A DNA stretch of 64,000 bases from Aurifilum marmelostoma (taxonomy: Eukaryota; Ascomycota; Sordariomycetes; Diaporthales; Cryphonectriaceae): the NCBI GenBank assembly GCA_027559495.1, contig JAMXSV010000028.1, positions 558,001-622,000 on the forward strand, given 5' to 3'. Of this stretch, positions 1-10,422 are shown in pieces (positions within the stretch are counted from its first letter, which is position 1; every line of letters starts with the position of its first letter). The position numbers and the translations under genes are program-made. Below the pieces are notes generated by a model that worked only from the letters and a program-made list of their open reading frames with translations, ran no database searches and was not told the origin of the DNA.

Positions 1-2890
1 CATCGCGGCCTCAATCTCAGCTACAACGCGTCTCTTGTCGATCGGCACCGCATGGCTGACCTTGAGCCACTCGCCATTAAAGGCGTTGATGATCCAATTC
101 TGCAGTTCTGTGTCAAACCTGTTAGCGATGGTGCACTGCATTGCACGTGAAGAAGCAGAGCTCGAGGTTTTCTCTTCTTCTTTTTCTTTTCCCTTTGACT
201 CACTTTCGTACACAATCTTGTTGGCGTTGTGGAAATAGATACTGTGATCGCTGTCGGGAAAAACGTGCACATCATAGTTCTCCACGCTGGCCAGGTCCAG
301 CTTATCAAGCAGCGTCAGCGTGTTCTGCACATGCACGTTGTCGTCCCCTGTGCCGTGCATGATCAGGAACCGCTTGTTCTGCCCAAGCGCAGTGGCGTTG
401 TTGATGGCTGTCCCGTCATATCCGGCCGCATTCTCCTGTGGCGTCTTCATGTACCGCTCCGTATAGACCGAGTCGTAGTACCGCCAGTCCGTCACGGGAG
501 CCACCGCCATGCCGTAGCTGAAGGTCTGGCCCGCATCCTGCTCCAGAGTCTTGAGCGTGTTGTAGCCACCATACGACCACCCCCAGATGGCGAGCCGCGT
601 GGGATCAACGTAGGGCAAAGAGGCCCAGTGTTTGGCTGCTGCGATCTGGTCGTGCGACTCCCAGTGGCCCAGGTGCTCACGGACAATCACGCGGTTCTTG
701 CGCCCAATGAAGCCTGTGCCGCGGCCGTCCACCGTGACGCAGAGGTACCCCCAGGCTAGCAATGGTGGACTGAAAGTCCACGGCAAATCTCTTGGTGACC
801 GACTGGGACCCTGGGCCGCTGTACTGGAAGAACAGGACCGGGTATTCCTTTTTGGGATCAAAGTGCGGGGGGCGTCGCTCGACGTAGTTGAGCTGAACGC
901 CGTCCACTTCCAGGGTGCCGTAGATCTTGATGGGTAGTTCGTACTTTTTAGCACGATCCGCAAGGTCTGCATTCTTCTCGACCACATGCTCGTACTTCTC
1001 AGAGTTGCTTGCTGTGCTGATGACTTTTTGCCAGGGTATGTTGGGCCCCTGGTAGTCAACCAGGGCATAGCCAGCACCGGTGGAGAAGGACAGGCTGTAG
1101 TAACCCTCCTTGCTGACATCTGTCACGGGCTCGAGACCGGTGCCGTCGAGCTTGACGCTGTAGGCGTGCCGCTGGATCGAGGATTCCTTGGTCGCGATGA
1201 AGTACACGAGGTTCTCGTTTAGATCCACAGCAGAAGGGGCCTGCTCGACCTCCCATTTCCCCTTGGTCAACATGATGGGTTCTGGGTTGTCGAGCGGTGT
1301 GAAGTAGGCGAGGTGGTCACCGTCTTCATAAACGACAGTATCAATGTAGCCATCGTGCGGTCGCTGCTTGCTGGCGTCTGCCGGGATGTAGCGCGTGTTC
1401 TGTGAGATCTCGAACCAGCCGCCATCCAGCTTGCCTACATCATCGTTCCGGACAGTCTTGCCCGTGCGCGAGGCCACATCGACGAGGACGACGCGCATGA
1501 TGTCTGACACGCGGTTCGTCTCCTTGATGATGACATTCTGGCCGGCCCACACGACCTCCGTAATCAGACGGTCGTCGTCTGCGAAGCCGCCGTCGATCTT
1601 GACCTCGAACTGGTCACCCCGATCAAAGTCGTAGAAGAGCAGGTCCACGACGGGATTGGGCGCGCCAGCTTTGGGGTACTTCATGTTCATCTCCTGCGGG
1701 TAGCTGTCGGAGCCCTCCGTCTGGCTGCCCTTGGGCTTCGAGACAAAGTATTGTACGGGGTACTCGGGGACGGCGGTGTCGTTTGTGCGGAAGAAGGCGA
1801 GGTACTTGCCGTCCTGGGACCACCAGGTGGCGGTGTCGCCTCCGAGAACCTCCTCCTCGTACACCCAGTCGGGACGTCCGTAGAAATAATTTGCACCGCC
1901 GTCGTCTGTGACCTGTCGTAGCTCCTGCGATGCGACGAAACGCACGTACAGATTGTTGTCCTTGACGAAGGCGACTGCATTGCTTGCGGGGCTCCACTTG
2001 GCCAGCTGGATGATGGCGTCGGCGTTGCCAGGAACCAACGGCTCGGCGGTCTGCGATGCCACGTCGAAGATCCAGTACTTGGCCGTGGAGGAGTGCCTGA
2101 AGACGCGCTCGTCACCACTGCTCACGAGCACCTTGGTCATGTCGGCGCAAGGTGTCGCCGTGGAGGCCTGGTGCTGGAGACCGCCGTAGGAGAACCAGCC
2201 ATTCTTCATGAGGACTTTTGTCTCTGCAGTGTTCACACCGGGGGCCAGCTCCGGATTCTTGTTCCTGACATCCCCCACGACCAGGTATCCGTCCGTCGAG
2301 TCGCCCTGCTCCAGCAGCAGCCCATCTTCTCCGTCCGGGCCAGCAACCCACGCAAGAGTATGTGTGTTGGCTACCCATGACCCTGACATGACGGTGTCCA
2401 GCGTGAGCCTCTTACCACTACCCCACGAGACGGTGGCCTGTGGGTCGTGTTCGAAGTCGGAAGGATGTTTGTATGATTTTGAGGATATGAAGAGGACGAG
2501 GGCGATGACCCAGGCAGCAGCGAAGACGCCGGCGACAGAGAAGACTATACGCTTCAGCTTCTGGTCCATGCGCTTCGGCCCCGAGACCGCCGCGCCGTTT
2601 CCGAGGAAGGGACCGGTCTCGAGGTCGCTGGTGGTCTCTTCCTTGAGGGGATCGTCCTCGTTGAAGTCGGAGAGGGTCTCATCGTCGACATATGGGGCGG
2701 CGTTGCCTCGACGAGGGCTTGGGGAGGTGCGGCGCTTGGAGGAGGAGCGGTTGTGACTGGACAGGCGTTCGCTGATGCGGTCGAAGACGATGCTCGTGGT
2801 CGAGACAGAGGAATCGGACTCGCGGGACATCCTGGGGGTCTCGTCGCCGTCGACAGGACCGATGAGAGGTCCCTTATCGGCAGAAGGCAT
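1..2890 (-). CDS. dapB: Vacuolar type IV dipeptidyl aminopeptidase (DapB/Ste13/Dap2 family), 3' end cut by the window, one frameshift
   Basis: Membrane-anchored serine peptidase that removes X-Pro or X-Ala dipeptides, normally in the vacuole or late Golgi. The start at 2890 gives a Ser-rich cytosolic tail, one membrane helix at about residues 115-137, then a beta-propeller region. The peptidase domain carries the S9B motifs: GWSYGG with the nucleophile Ser codon at 574-576, HGTGDDNVH with the likely Asp codon at 343-345, and DSDHS with the His codon at 244-246. The conserved reading frame breaks at a run of five C (748-752; G on the coding strand). Read literally, the frame stops at 677 and lacks the whole triad. 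Removing one G restores a family-like SLGYLCVTVDGRG. A 96-nt GT-AG intron (108-203, branch CTAAC) lies near the 3' end. The stop codon lies beyond base 1. Family assignment is firm; whether the break is real or an assembly error is open. Confidence 0.9.
108..203 (-). other. Intron in the dipeptidyl aminopeptidase gene, length a multiple of three
   Basis: On the minus strand the donor is GTGAGT directly after GTGTACGAAA, a CTAAC branch site sits about 12 nt before the acceptor, and the acceptor is ACACAG. Splicing joins VYE to KLQNWIINAFNGEW, the expected end of this family. The intron is 96 nt and contains no stop codon, so an unspliced message would stay open and add 32 mostly charged or Ser-rich residues. 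Confidence 0.75.
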
Positions 2891-3917
2891 GTTGGCGAGC
2901 TGGTGGAGGGGGGGAAAGATACAATATGAGACGAGTTTCGTAGGAAGGAGTCGCCGGTTGCCGGAATGCCCAGGCTAGGTCGACGACCAGACCTGATGCG
3001 CTGTGGTCAAACGGATGCGTTCAGACGATAGAGACAAGCAAACAAATATGCCGAGAGGACGATCTTGCATCGTGGCGTGAAGATCCCGCAGCAGAAGGCT
3101 TGGTCAACTGAACAAACCACACCAGAGCAGAGAGAGCGACCAGATCAAAGGAGCGTGTGTGGTCGACTTCCCCGCGCGATCCAGACTCGAGAGTCGAATA
3201 CTGCGGCGCCTCGTATGAGAAAAAAATGTGATAAATTAACAGGTGGCGAGTCGGGTCATGGCAGCCAGTGCCTGTTATTCAAGACCCGATCTGGAATCGA
3301 TGCTCGAGGATATCTTTGTTGGATATCGAAAGTGCCCTTGACGGCGGACAGCGGACAACGGAGCTTCCATCTGACCTCGGCCGCAGCCACTTCATGTCGC
3401 AGCTTATCACCCCTGCCCTGGCTAGCGTACTTGTTGCTATCTATAACACAAGTACTCAGGTATTTCAATACATACTTGTACTCGTAAGGCCATTGGTATG
3501 TGATGACTCAGCGCGGTCCCTCCTCACAGAGTACTTGCTGAGAATGGCCTCTGCGCTGTCCTTGGGCAAGATCCGAGGAAAGAAAGGAAAATAGGACGAT
3601 TAATTGATTACAGTTCTGACAGAGAAGGCTGTTTCTTTTTTTTTTTTTTTTTTGGATAACTTTGGGGACCATGTACCTGTCTCAATGCTATATGCTTGGA
3701 GCAAAATGAGAAGATCAAATGACAGCCCATTTAGACATGACCCCCACAAGATTCGCCATTCAAAGTCGATTGGTAGAAAGACAGTCTGCTTGAAGGACAA
3801 GAGAGATCACTCTGATGCCTTCTCTTTGACCAAGAAACACTTTCTTATGGAAAAGAAAAAAAGACAGAAAAAGAAAAAGACTGAAAATCAGTAAATCAGA
3901 AAGGACCGCAAAAAGGC
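2891..3917. other. Intergenic, 5' side of the peptidase gene
   Basis: No gene is supported here. The DNA next to the start codon presumably holds the promoter and leader of the dipeptidyl aminopeptidase gene. Simple-sequence tracts include a T run at about 3635-3653 and an A-rich stretch at 3850-3890. Short open frames in several frames show no codon bias or family motif. Confidence 0.6.
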
Positions 3918-3923
3918 AAAAAC
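3917..3923 (-). terminator. Pol III terminator of the 5S gene
   Basis: A run of T on the minus strand (A on the plus strand) directly follows the 3' end of the 5S sequence, the usual Pol III stop signal. Confidence 0.6.
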
Positions 3924-4040
3924 ATACAACACCGGGTATTCGCTAATGGTCACCCACTTAACTACTAATCCGGCGGTTAGTGGCTTATTTAGGGGAGAGC
4001 GGACGGGATCCCAAGTTCTCCACTACCTATGGTCGTATGT
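3922..4040 (-). rRNA. rrn5: 5S ribosomal RNA (dispersed copy, possibly a variant or pseudogene)
   Basis: The minus strand starts ACATACGACCATAG and ends GTTGTATGTT, the two halves of 5S helix I. Between them lie the fungal 5S landmarks: CCCGTCCGCTCTCCC in the helix III and loop C region, AAGCCACTAACCGCCGG, and GATTAGTAGTT followed by GTGGGTGACCATTAGCGAA. Helix II (TAGTGG with CCACTA) pairs, helix IV (AGTGG with CCATT) pairs with one G-U, and helix V (CGCCGG with CCGGTG) pairs with one G-U. A T5 tract follows immediately, as expected for a Pol III terminator. Length is about 119 nt. Dispersed single 5S genes are usual in filamentous ascomycetes. Some positions carry A or T where I expect G or C, so this copy could be mildly RIP-mutated, but base pairing is kept. 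Confidence 0.85.
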
Positions 4041-6722
4041 ACTGGTAAGGTTCTGATGTGAGATTATAAAGCTAAATATTGAAGATGCTATTCAACCTAG
4101 TTATTGCTGTCAACAGACTTCTCCATCTCCATTCCGAAACGCTCGATAGTTTGAACCAGGCCACGTCACTCCCGCTAGCTGGCCCATCAGGACCGCGAGA
4201 CAAGGAGCGGATCAAGGCATTGTGCTAAGCGTACAAGTATGAACGGCAGTGCATTTTACTCACATGATCATCACACCGATCACACACGATCTGTCCTTGT
4301 GCGAATATGTCTTTGGTTAAGAAGACATCTTTGATGAGCCTGCTTCATTGTGATCCGGCCTCGGTCAGAATATCAGTCGTTGAGGGTGTCTGGTTGAGAA
4401 AAGGCAAAAGACCCTCAACTAGGCGATGGTGTGAACAGTCTTTCGGCGTACTTCGGTGTAATTTTCTAGACGTGAGAGGCACCTTGCATTGCGACTTGCC
4501 AAAGTCATCAGGGGGGAGTGAGGTTCTCGTTCAGGCAGCATTGCAAAGTCAATGCCGCCCCGGGCGATTACAGGATAAATCTTGGGACCGCTTCCACCGC
4601 CTCTCCCCCCTCCTTCTCCCCCCCCCCCCCGGCCTGCCACATTACCTCTTCTAGCTTCCGCGGTAATTATATCTTCCCCGACACCTGAAGGACAAGCCTC
4701 GGTGCTTACAGTCTACGTATTCATACTACAGGTTTTTTCAGGGTCCAACCTCTCTACAATTTTCGAGCTTTCTGCTCCAGAATCAGCCACGTTCTAAGCA
4801 GCAGTGCTTTTACAAGGTTCCTACTGCAGCACGAGGACTTACATTCAGGAAACCCGAGACTGAAAGCACAACACACTGATCCAAGGATAGCCGGAACAAA
4901 GGTCTTGCGGATATTTGGCACAATTACATTGATGACCGCGCCTCTGGTATTCTCCGGGATAGCTGCAACAGCCGAGCTTGAAGTCCCTGTAGATTCGGGC
5001 GCAGGTCAGTCTTGTCCGGACCGCCCCACGAGCCTGGAAATTTTGTAAATATGAAGAGTGAGTTGAGTCCTTACCACTTAGCTAGGTACCGCTTCAGGAT
5101 TGTCTGCAAGTGAATCCCTCAGTTTCACCAAGCCTTGATTGACGAAAACTGGGAACTTAGGTCCAATGGCTAAGGTGCTGAGAGCCAGGGAGACTTGTGA
5201 TTAGGTGTATCTCTAGGTTTGAGGGTTGAAGAGCGTGTGCTTCAAGACTTCTTCTGACCTGAAGATAGATGTGTGGAATGATTATACCGTTCCAAGTGGG
5301 GTAATTACTGCTTCGAGAATTCTGTGTGGGCTTAACTCTGAAAGAAGACGAACAAGGGTTTTATCTCCAAGTAAGGCACTCTGTGTCCAACGAGTTATCG
5401 TAGGGCCCCTGTGAGCACCCAGAAGTACTGCCTTGTGTGATGAACTCGATTTCCGCTCTAATTAATTACTACACGTGTAATACATACTTAGCCAGTAGTG
5501 AGAAAATATTTAATAAATAAGACCCCACGTTATGAAACCTGGTCATCTCACTCTCCGTTGTCCTACGACTCCAAGACCAACGCGTTGAAGATTATTACCA
5601 CGAACTCTGTCACATCATTATTCCTTCTCTCTCAATAGCTATTGCATCCCTCCAGACTGGCCATACTCTTCCTCATTTCTCCCGGTGATTTTCCTCTCTC
5701 TCTCTTTTTTGGATGACTTTTCTAAAGGAGAGATAGCGAGAGAAGAAGAACAGAAAAGAACAAAATTCCAATAAACAGAAATGAGACAGACAGGTGGGGC
5801 TAAAACCAAAACATGTAAGTCCATTGGCCGAATTCTCCGCACCAAGCGCAGATGCCAACGAGGTGGCCTAGCCCCCTTTGTCAGGCTCAATTCTTCCCCC
5901 GAATGAGGATATAACAACTAAAAAGAAAAAGAGTCTCGAGTACATTACGTTCAAGAGGGTGTGTAATTCCCATGGTGAGGCCAGTAAACGAGCACACGTA
6001 CAACACAGCACAAAAGATCACGCCTGTCCTATCGACCATATCGGAGGGTTCAACAATTCACACTCCAGCAGGACGAGAGACAGAGGAAGAGGGACGAGCA
6101 GGATATTTGGTCATAATCATTTCATCGGTAGCCAGCTAAGTAGATAGATGGATGTCTATACTCCTGCAGACCGTACCATGGTTTCATCTCGAGAGCAGGA
6201 AATAAAAGCCCGAGAAGTAATGCAAAAGAGACGGGCAAACAATGGCCCCGGACAGACGTGCAGCTATATCCGCCCAAGAACGGACTGCTGGCTGTCCCTG
6301 CCAGGGGGGTGTGCACCATCTGATGATGTTGTTGTTGTTGTTGATGATGATGATGATGGTTTCCATGCAACTGCATCATGGAAAACCGGTGCCGTCGTCT
6401 TCTCCACACACGCACACACACACGAGCCTTCGTTCTGCGACGGTGGCTGCTCCTGTTGTGGTGCTAGGCACAACGCCCACCATTCAAGATCCTCGTCATG
6501 CATATCATCCAAAAATGAATCAAGAAAAGAAGAAGAAAAAACACACTGGTAGTAACCTTCCCAGAGCCTAACCTTGGATGAAATGTGAAGGCACCAAGCT
6601 GTGAAAGAGGCAGGCAGGCAGGCAGGCGATCCTCTTGCAAAGAGAGAGCCGGGGAACAAGCCAAAGACCTTTGCAAGATGAGGGAGGGGGGGAAAACCTT
6701 CAAACTGAGGGTCCCTTTCCAA
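4041..6722. other. Intergenic, 2.7 kb without a supported gene
   Basis: No conserved protein frame or RNA gene is recognised. A C-rich run lies near 4600-4632, an AT-rich stretch near 5455-5525, and adjoining GTT and GAT triplet repeats near 6325-6358, followed by a CA repeat near 6410. The repeats produce artificial open frames on both strands (poly-Asn, poly-His, poly-Asp), which I do not regard as genes. Confidence 0.55.
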
Positions 6723-9032
6723 TCACCCACTGGCCCTTCTGGTCTCCTGAGCAGCCTCCCACCGCCGCCTCTCCACATGAAAGTCCAAGATCAGCTCCAC
6801 CAGCGCCTCGGCCTCCTTGCCCAGCATCTCCAGCTCCGCCGCGCTGCTGTTGACCGACCCGCTCGGCCCGCGAGGGCGACGATACGCCACAAACACCAGG
6901 CCGCGGTTGACCTTTTGCCCGCCGCCCTGCCGCGCCGCCACCTCGTACTTCTTGGGATCGTCGGCGGCGTCGTCGGCGGCAGCACTTCCCATGCTCACAG
7001 GTGAGGCCGGCGTCGTCACGGATTTCGCAGCAAAGCAGGTCCGTACAGCCGACGCAGCATCCGGCGCCGACGAGGGCCTCGTAGCAGCCACAGCAGCAGC
7101 AGCAGCAGCAGCAGCAGCATCAGCAGGCCCCGTCGAGCCCGTGTAAAAGGACCGCGCGTAGCCCCGCGCAAACTCGTTCTCCCTGGCGGCGCTGTTGCGG
7201 TGCTCGATCCAGCCGGCGGTGCGCAGGATCTTCCTGTGGACTCTGGTGTTGAGCCTAAAGGGCGCGGCGATGGTCTCGAGGCCGTAGCCCGCCAGCAGAC
7301 ACCCTCTCATGGGAGCGGGGCTGCGCGCGGGCCTGCCTGAGCCGGGGCAGCAGTCCGACCCCGGGACCTGAAGCTGGGCCGAGGGCTGGAGGGAGTTGCG
7401 CGGGGTCGAGCTGCGCGTTGTTGTGGTGTGGCGGTCGGAGGCGGGCGAGGAGAGCAGCGAGGCCGGGAGGGAGCGGGAGAAGGAGCTATTGGCGGACGAG
7501 GCGGGCGCCGAGGAGGGCGAGGTGGCTGCTGCGGCGCGTGGGCTCCGCGGGCTGTGGAGGTGGTTCATCCTGGCGGGCCAGAAGTTGGCGACGTAGACGA
7601 CGTCGAAGTCGAACTTCTTGGCGATGCGCGCGGCCTCCCAGGCGGCGACCTGGCTGTAGGCCATCGCGGGCGACGAGGGCATGGGGCTGCGGGTCAGGGG
7701 CGAGATGGGAGATATGGGCGACGACGACGACGCGGGCGATACGGGGGCCATGGGCGGGAGGCGGGTTGGTGGTAGGACGGGCGGCGGGGGTGCGCGGGTC
7801 GGGGGCGGATCTGATGGGTAGGTTATTTTCACCTCAGCAAGGTCCTCGTAAGTCATGGAGAGGAAGTCTTGGACAGGAGGGTCGCGGAAGATGAGCTTTG
7901 TGTTTGGGCTGGTGTTGGTGGTGCTGGTGGTGTTGTTGCGGTGGTGGTGGTGGTGGTGGTGCTGAGGTTGGTGGATATAAGGGTCTGGGTCTCGCCAGTC
8001 TTCGTCCTCAGTATGATCCAGCAGCAGCGGCGCACTTGCATCTGTGGCACGCCTGGACGGTGGTGCAGGTGCCGCCTCCCTCCTGATCCCAACAGGGCTC
8101 GACTTGGGCTCACTGAGCGGTGAGTCGCGCTGGGGGGCCATCTCAGGTGACGGCTCTGGCGTGAGCTGCAGCGAGACGGTCGAGGTTTTGTATCCATGCT
8201 GCTGTTGCTGCTGCGGCTGCTGCGGCTGCTGCTGCTGGTGGTGTCGCTTCTTCCTCTGGGAGGGTGAGGGGAAACTGATGTCATCCTGATCTGACGGCGG
8301 AGGCGTCTCGACTCGCGCTGCTGGGTAGATTGGCAGAGCATCCAACAAACCTCTCTGTGTGGTGACGGTGGTGGTGGTGGTGGTAGTGGTGGTAGTAGTA
8401 GTAGTGCTGGTTGGTTTCTCACCCTTGGGAGGGGGCAATGGTCTTCTTGCCTCTGAAGTGGACGACAGGCTGGACTGTGCAGAGCCACCATCGACGGCGA
8501 GGGTGGCGGTCTCACGAGGAAGCTGTAGGTGGACCAGGCCGCCCGTGAACCTGTCATTTCTCCTCGACAGGAGCGACGAGGTCCTGCTGGGGACGTGGAG
8601 AGAGGAGGAGGATGCAGTAGTGGTGGTGGTGGTGGCGGTGGTGGAGTAGCTGCTGGGTCGGCGGCGGTCAGCAGCAGCCATGGTGTTGTTGTTGTTGTTG
8701 TTGTTGTTGTTTTCCTTGTCCCTGAGGCTGTCAGCGGCCGACGAGGACTTGCTAAATCTCTTGGACCTGGACGAGTCGGTGCGGGCGACGCCAGACCGAG
8801 GGGAGCAGCGCAGGAGCTCGTTGCGGGGCTTCATGAGGTTGGCCTTTGGTCTTATGAAGGGGGACTGGGGGAACTGGCATGGCGAGTCGGCAGCGGGTTC
8901 CTGTGGCAGCAGGCGGCCAGGGTCGGGCGCACTGCCGTTTATGTAAGACTCGGAGGTGTGACGGCTGTGTGCAGCAGCCTTCTTCTTGTTGGAGGAGAAC
9001 AGCCGCTCCAGCTTGTCCAACCCGTTGGCCAT
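6723..9032 (-). CDS. Unrecognised low-complexity protein, 769 aa, with a more ordered C-terminal third
   Basis: A single long frame from an ATG at 9032 to a stop at 6723-6725. The first two thirds are mostly disordered sequence: Asn9, Thr13, a Gln-rich block, His8, an Ala9 tract, and Pro/Ser-rich linkers, each encoded by triplet microsatellites. Islands of ordered-looking sequence remain: MANGLDKLERLFSSNKKK at the N-terminus, DFLSMTYEDLAEVKI near the middle, and then AKKFDFDVVYVANFWP, GCLLAGYGLETIAAPF, KILRTAGWIEHRN, GLVFVAYRRP and a closing helix with EALVELILDFHVERR. The alternating hydrophobic strands and the C-terminal helix suggest a folded domain, perhaps GAF-like, but that is a guess. 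No function is assigned. The long uninterrupted frame with these islands argues for a real gene despite the repeats. Confidence 0.7.
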   Translation of the reverse strand: MANGLDKLERLFSSNKKKAAAHSRHTSESYINGSAPDPGRLLPQEPAADSPCQFPQSPFIRPKANLMKPRNELLRCSPRSGVARTDSSRSKRFSKSSSAADSLRDKENNNNNNNNNTMAAADRRRPSSYSTTATTTTTTASSSSLHVPSRTSSLLSRRNDRFTGGLVHLQLPRETATLAVDGGSAQSSLSSTSEARRPLPPPKGEKPTSTTTTTTTTTTTTTVTTQRGLLDALPIYPAARVETPPPSDQDDISFPSPSQRKKRHHQQQQPQQPQQQQQHGYKTSTVSLQLTPEPSPEMAPQRDSPLSEPKSSPVGIRREAAPAPPSRRATDASAPLLLDHTEDEDWRDPDPYIHQPQHHHHHHHRNNTTSTTNTSPNTKLIFRDPPVQDFLSMTYEDLAEVKITYPSDPPPTRAPPPPVLPPTRLPPMAPVSPASSSSPISPISPLTRSPMPSSPAMAYSQVAAWEAARIAKKFDFDVVYVANFWPARMNHLHSPRSPRAAAATSPSSAPASSANSSFSRSLPASLLSSPASDRHTTTTRSSTPRNSLQPSAQLQVPGSDCCPGSGRPARSPAPMRGCLLAGYGLETIAAPFRLNTRVHRKILRTAGWIEHRNSAARENEFARGYARSFYTGSTGPADAAAAAAAAAVAATRPSSAPDAASAVRTCFAAKSVTTPASPVSMGSAAADDAADDPKKYEVAARQGGGQKVNRGLVFVAYRRPRGPSGSVNSSAAELEMLGKEAEALVELILDFHVERRRWEAAQETRRASG

Positions 9033-9104
9033 GGCGACGGGGATCGAGGAGGGCTGCGTGCGTAATCTATCTTGTCAGCTGCATGCATGCAACCAGGGGA
9101 GGAA

Positions 9105-9109
<5 letters not shown>

Positions 9110-9140
<31 letters not shown>

Positions 9141-9182
9141 AATAGAATATGAATTCCTTTTTTTTTTTTTAAAAAAAAAAAA
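9110..9182. repeat. Poly(A) and T/A homopolymer block
   Basis: A run of 28 A, a short unique spacer containing GAATTC, then 13 T followed by 12 A. The block lies 78-150 bp upstream of the start at 9032, within its likely promoter or leader. It could act as a nucleosome-excluding dA:dT tract; that role is inferred. Confidence 0.7.
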
Positions 9183-10381
9183 GAAAAAACATAGGTGGCT
9201 GCCACTGCACCTGCCATGCAGTGCTCTCACGCCAGGAGACAAGACGCTCTCGAGCGATTATGGGAGCAAGCACGTACCACGAAAAGCAAGGCAAGATCTG
9301 AGAGTGGCTGGCTGACGGGGACAAGGTGCTGGTGGTGGTGGTGGTGGTGGTGGTGATGGTGTGTGCGGGATCCTCGTCGTATAAAGCCTCGATATCCTTG
9401 CCGGCCCGTGAGGCCAGCTCCGGCCAGCGCAGGAGGAAACCCCCCCCCTCAAGAAAAACACAAGAGGCTGAAAAATTCGGGAGGGAGGGCTCTGGGCGGT
9501 CAGACAGAAAATGAGGGGCGGTTTATTCGCTGTCGAGAAATTGTCTCTGGGGCCCCGTGCTGCAGGGTAGACGGTCCCGGATCGCCTCGACGAGGGTATC
9601 GCAATTTCTGTGGTAATCTTGTCTCGGAGCGACGTGTAAGCGATTCGATTGAGGGTGCACAGACGGTCGTTAGGAGGAAAGTCGTCTTGTAGCCAGGATT
9701 TTGTGTGTGATGGGAGGAAGGGAAGAAAGAAAAGATAAAAAAAAAAAAGGGAAAAGTATATGAGGGTGTAGGTAGGTGTAAGCTATGGGTATCTTTTCTG
9801 TCCTTTTTTTCTTTCTCTCTTTTTCTCTTAAAGATGAAGGTGGGAGGGAGTCAGTGTGTTTGAGTGAATCCCAGCTTATCTGTGTGTGACAAAACAATGG
9901 GACCCTCTCAATGGAGATGATGGTAGCAGTGAAGGCTGAGTTGTGGCACACAATGGATAATCATGTTCCTGTACCAGCTATTGTGTCTGTCTCCTGGGAC
10001 TGATCTTGTGGGTGTGGCTTTCTTTTTTTGGGAGGGGGGGGCTTTGATTCAGAGCTCCAATTGGAAAGCAGGTCTTCTGTGATATGCGAGAGAGAGAGAG
10101 AGAGAGATGGGTCAATACTATTGTTGTCTGATCCCAGAGATGAGATGGATATTCATCACCAGTACAAGGAAGACAGGTCTCAACTCACACGGTGACTGGA
10201 CGAGGGGGAGGGGTAGTTCAAGCCTCTGCTCAGCTGTCCAATCCAATCAATCACCTGCTTGGCTGTGCATTGATATGGCCAATACTGAAATGAAGAAACC
10301 CTTTCCCTTCTGGAAAGACAAAACCCAGATGTGGAAAGCAGCCACTGGAATGTTATATGCACTCGGACCCGCGCGGGAGAG

Positions 10382-10383
<2 letters not shown>

Positions 10384-10417
<34 letters not shown>
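10384..10417. repeat. GA dinucleotide microsatellite
   Basis: An almost uninterrupted GA run in gene-free DNA; a shorter one lies at about 10088-10107. Confidence 0.8.

Positions 10418-10422
<5 letters not shown>

Noticed and set aside
6122..6722. Open frames with poly-His, poly-Asn and poly-Asp
   Set aside because: Products of triplet repeats read on both strands, without any flanking ordered sequence.
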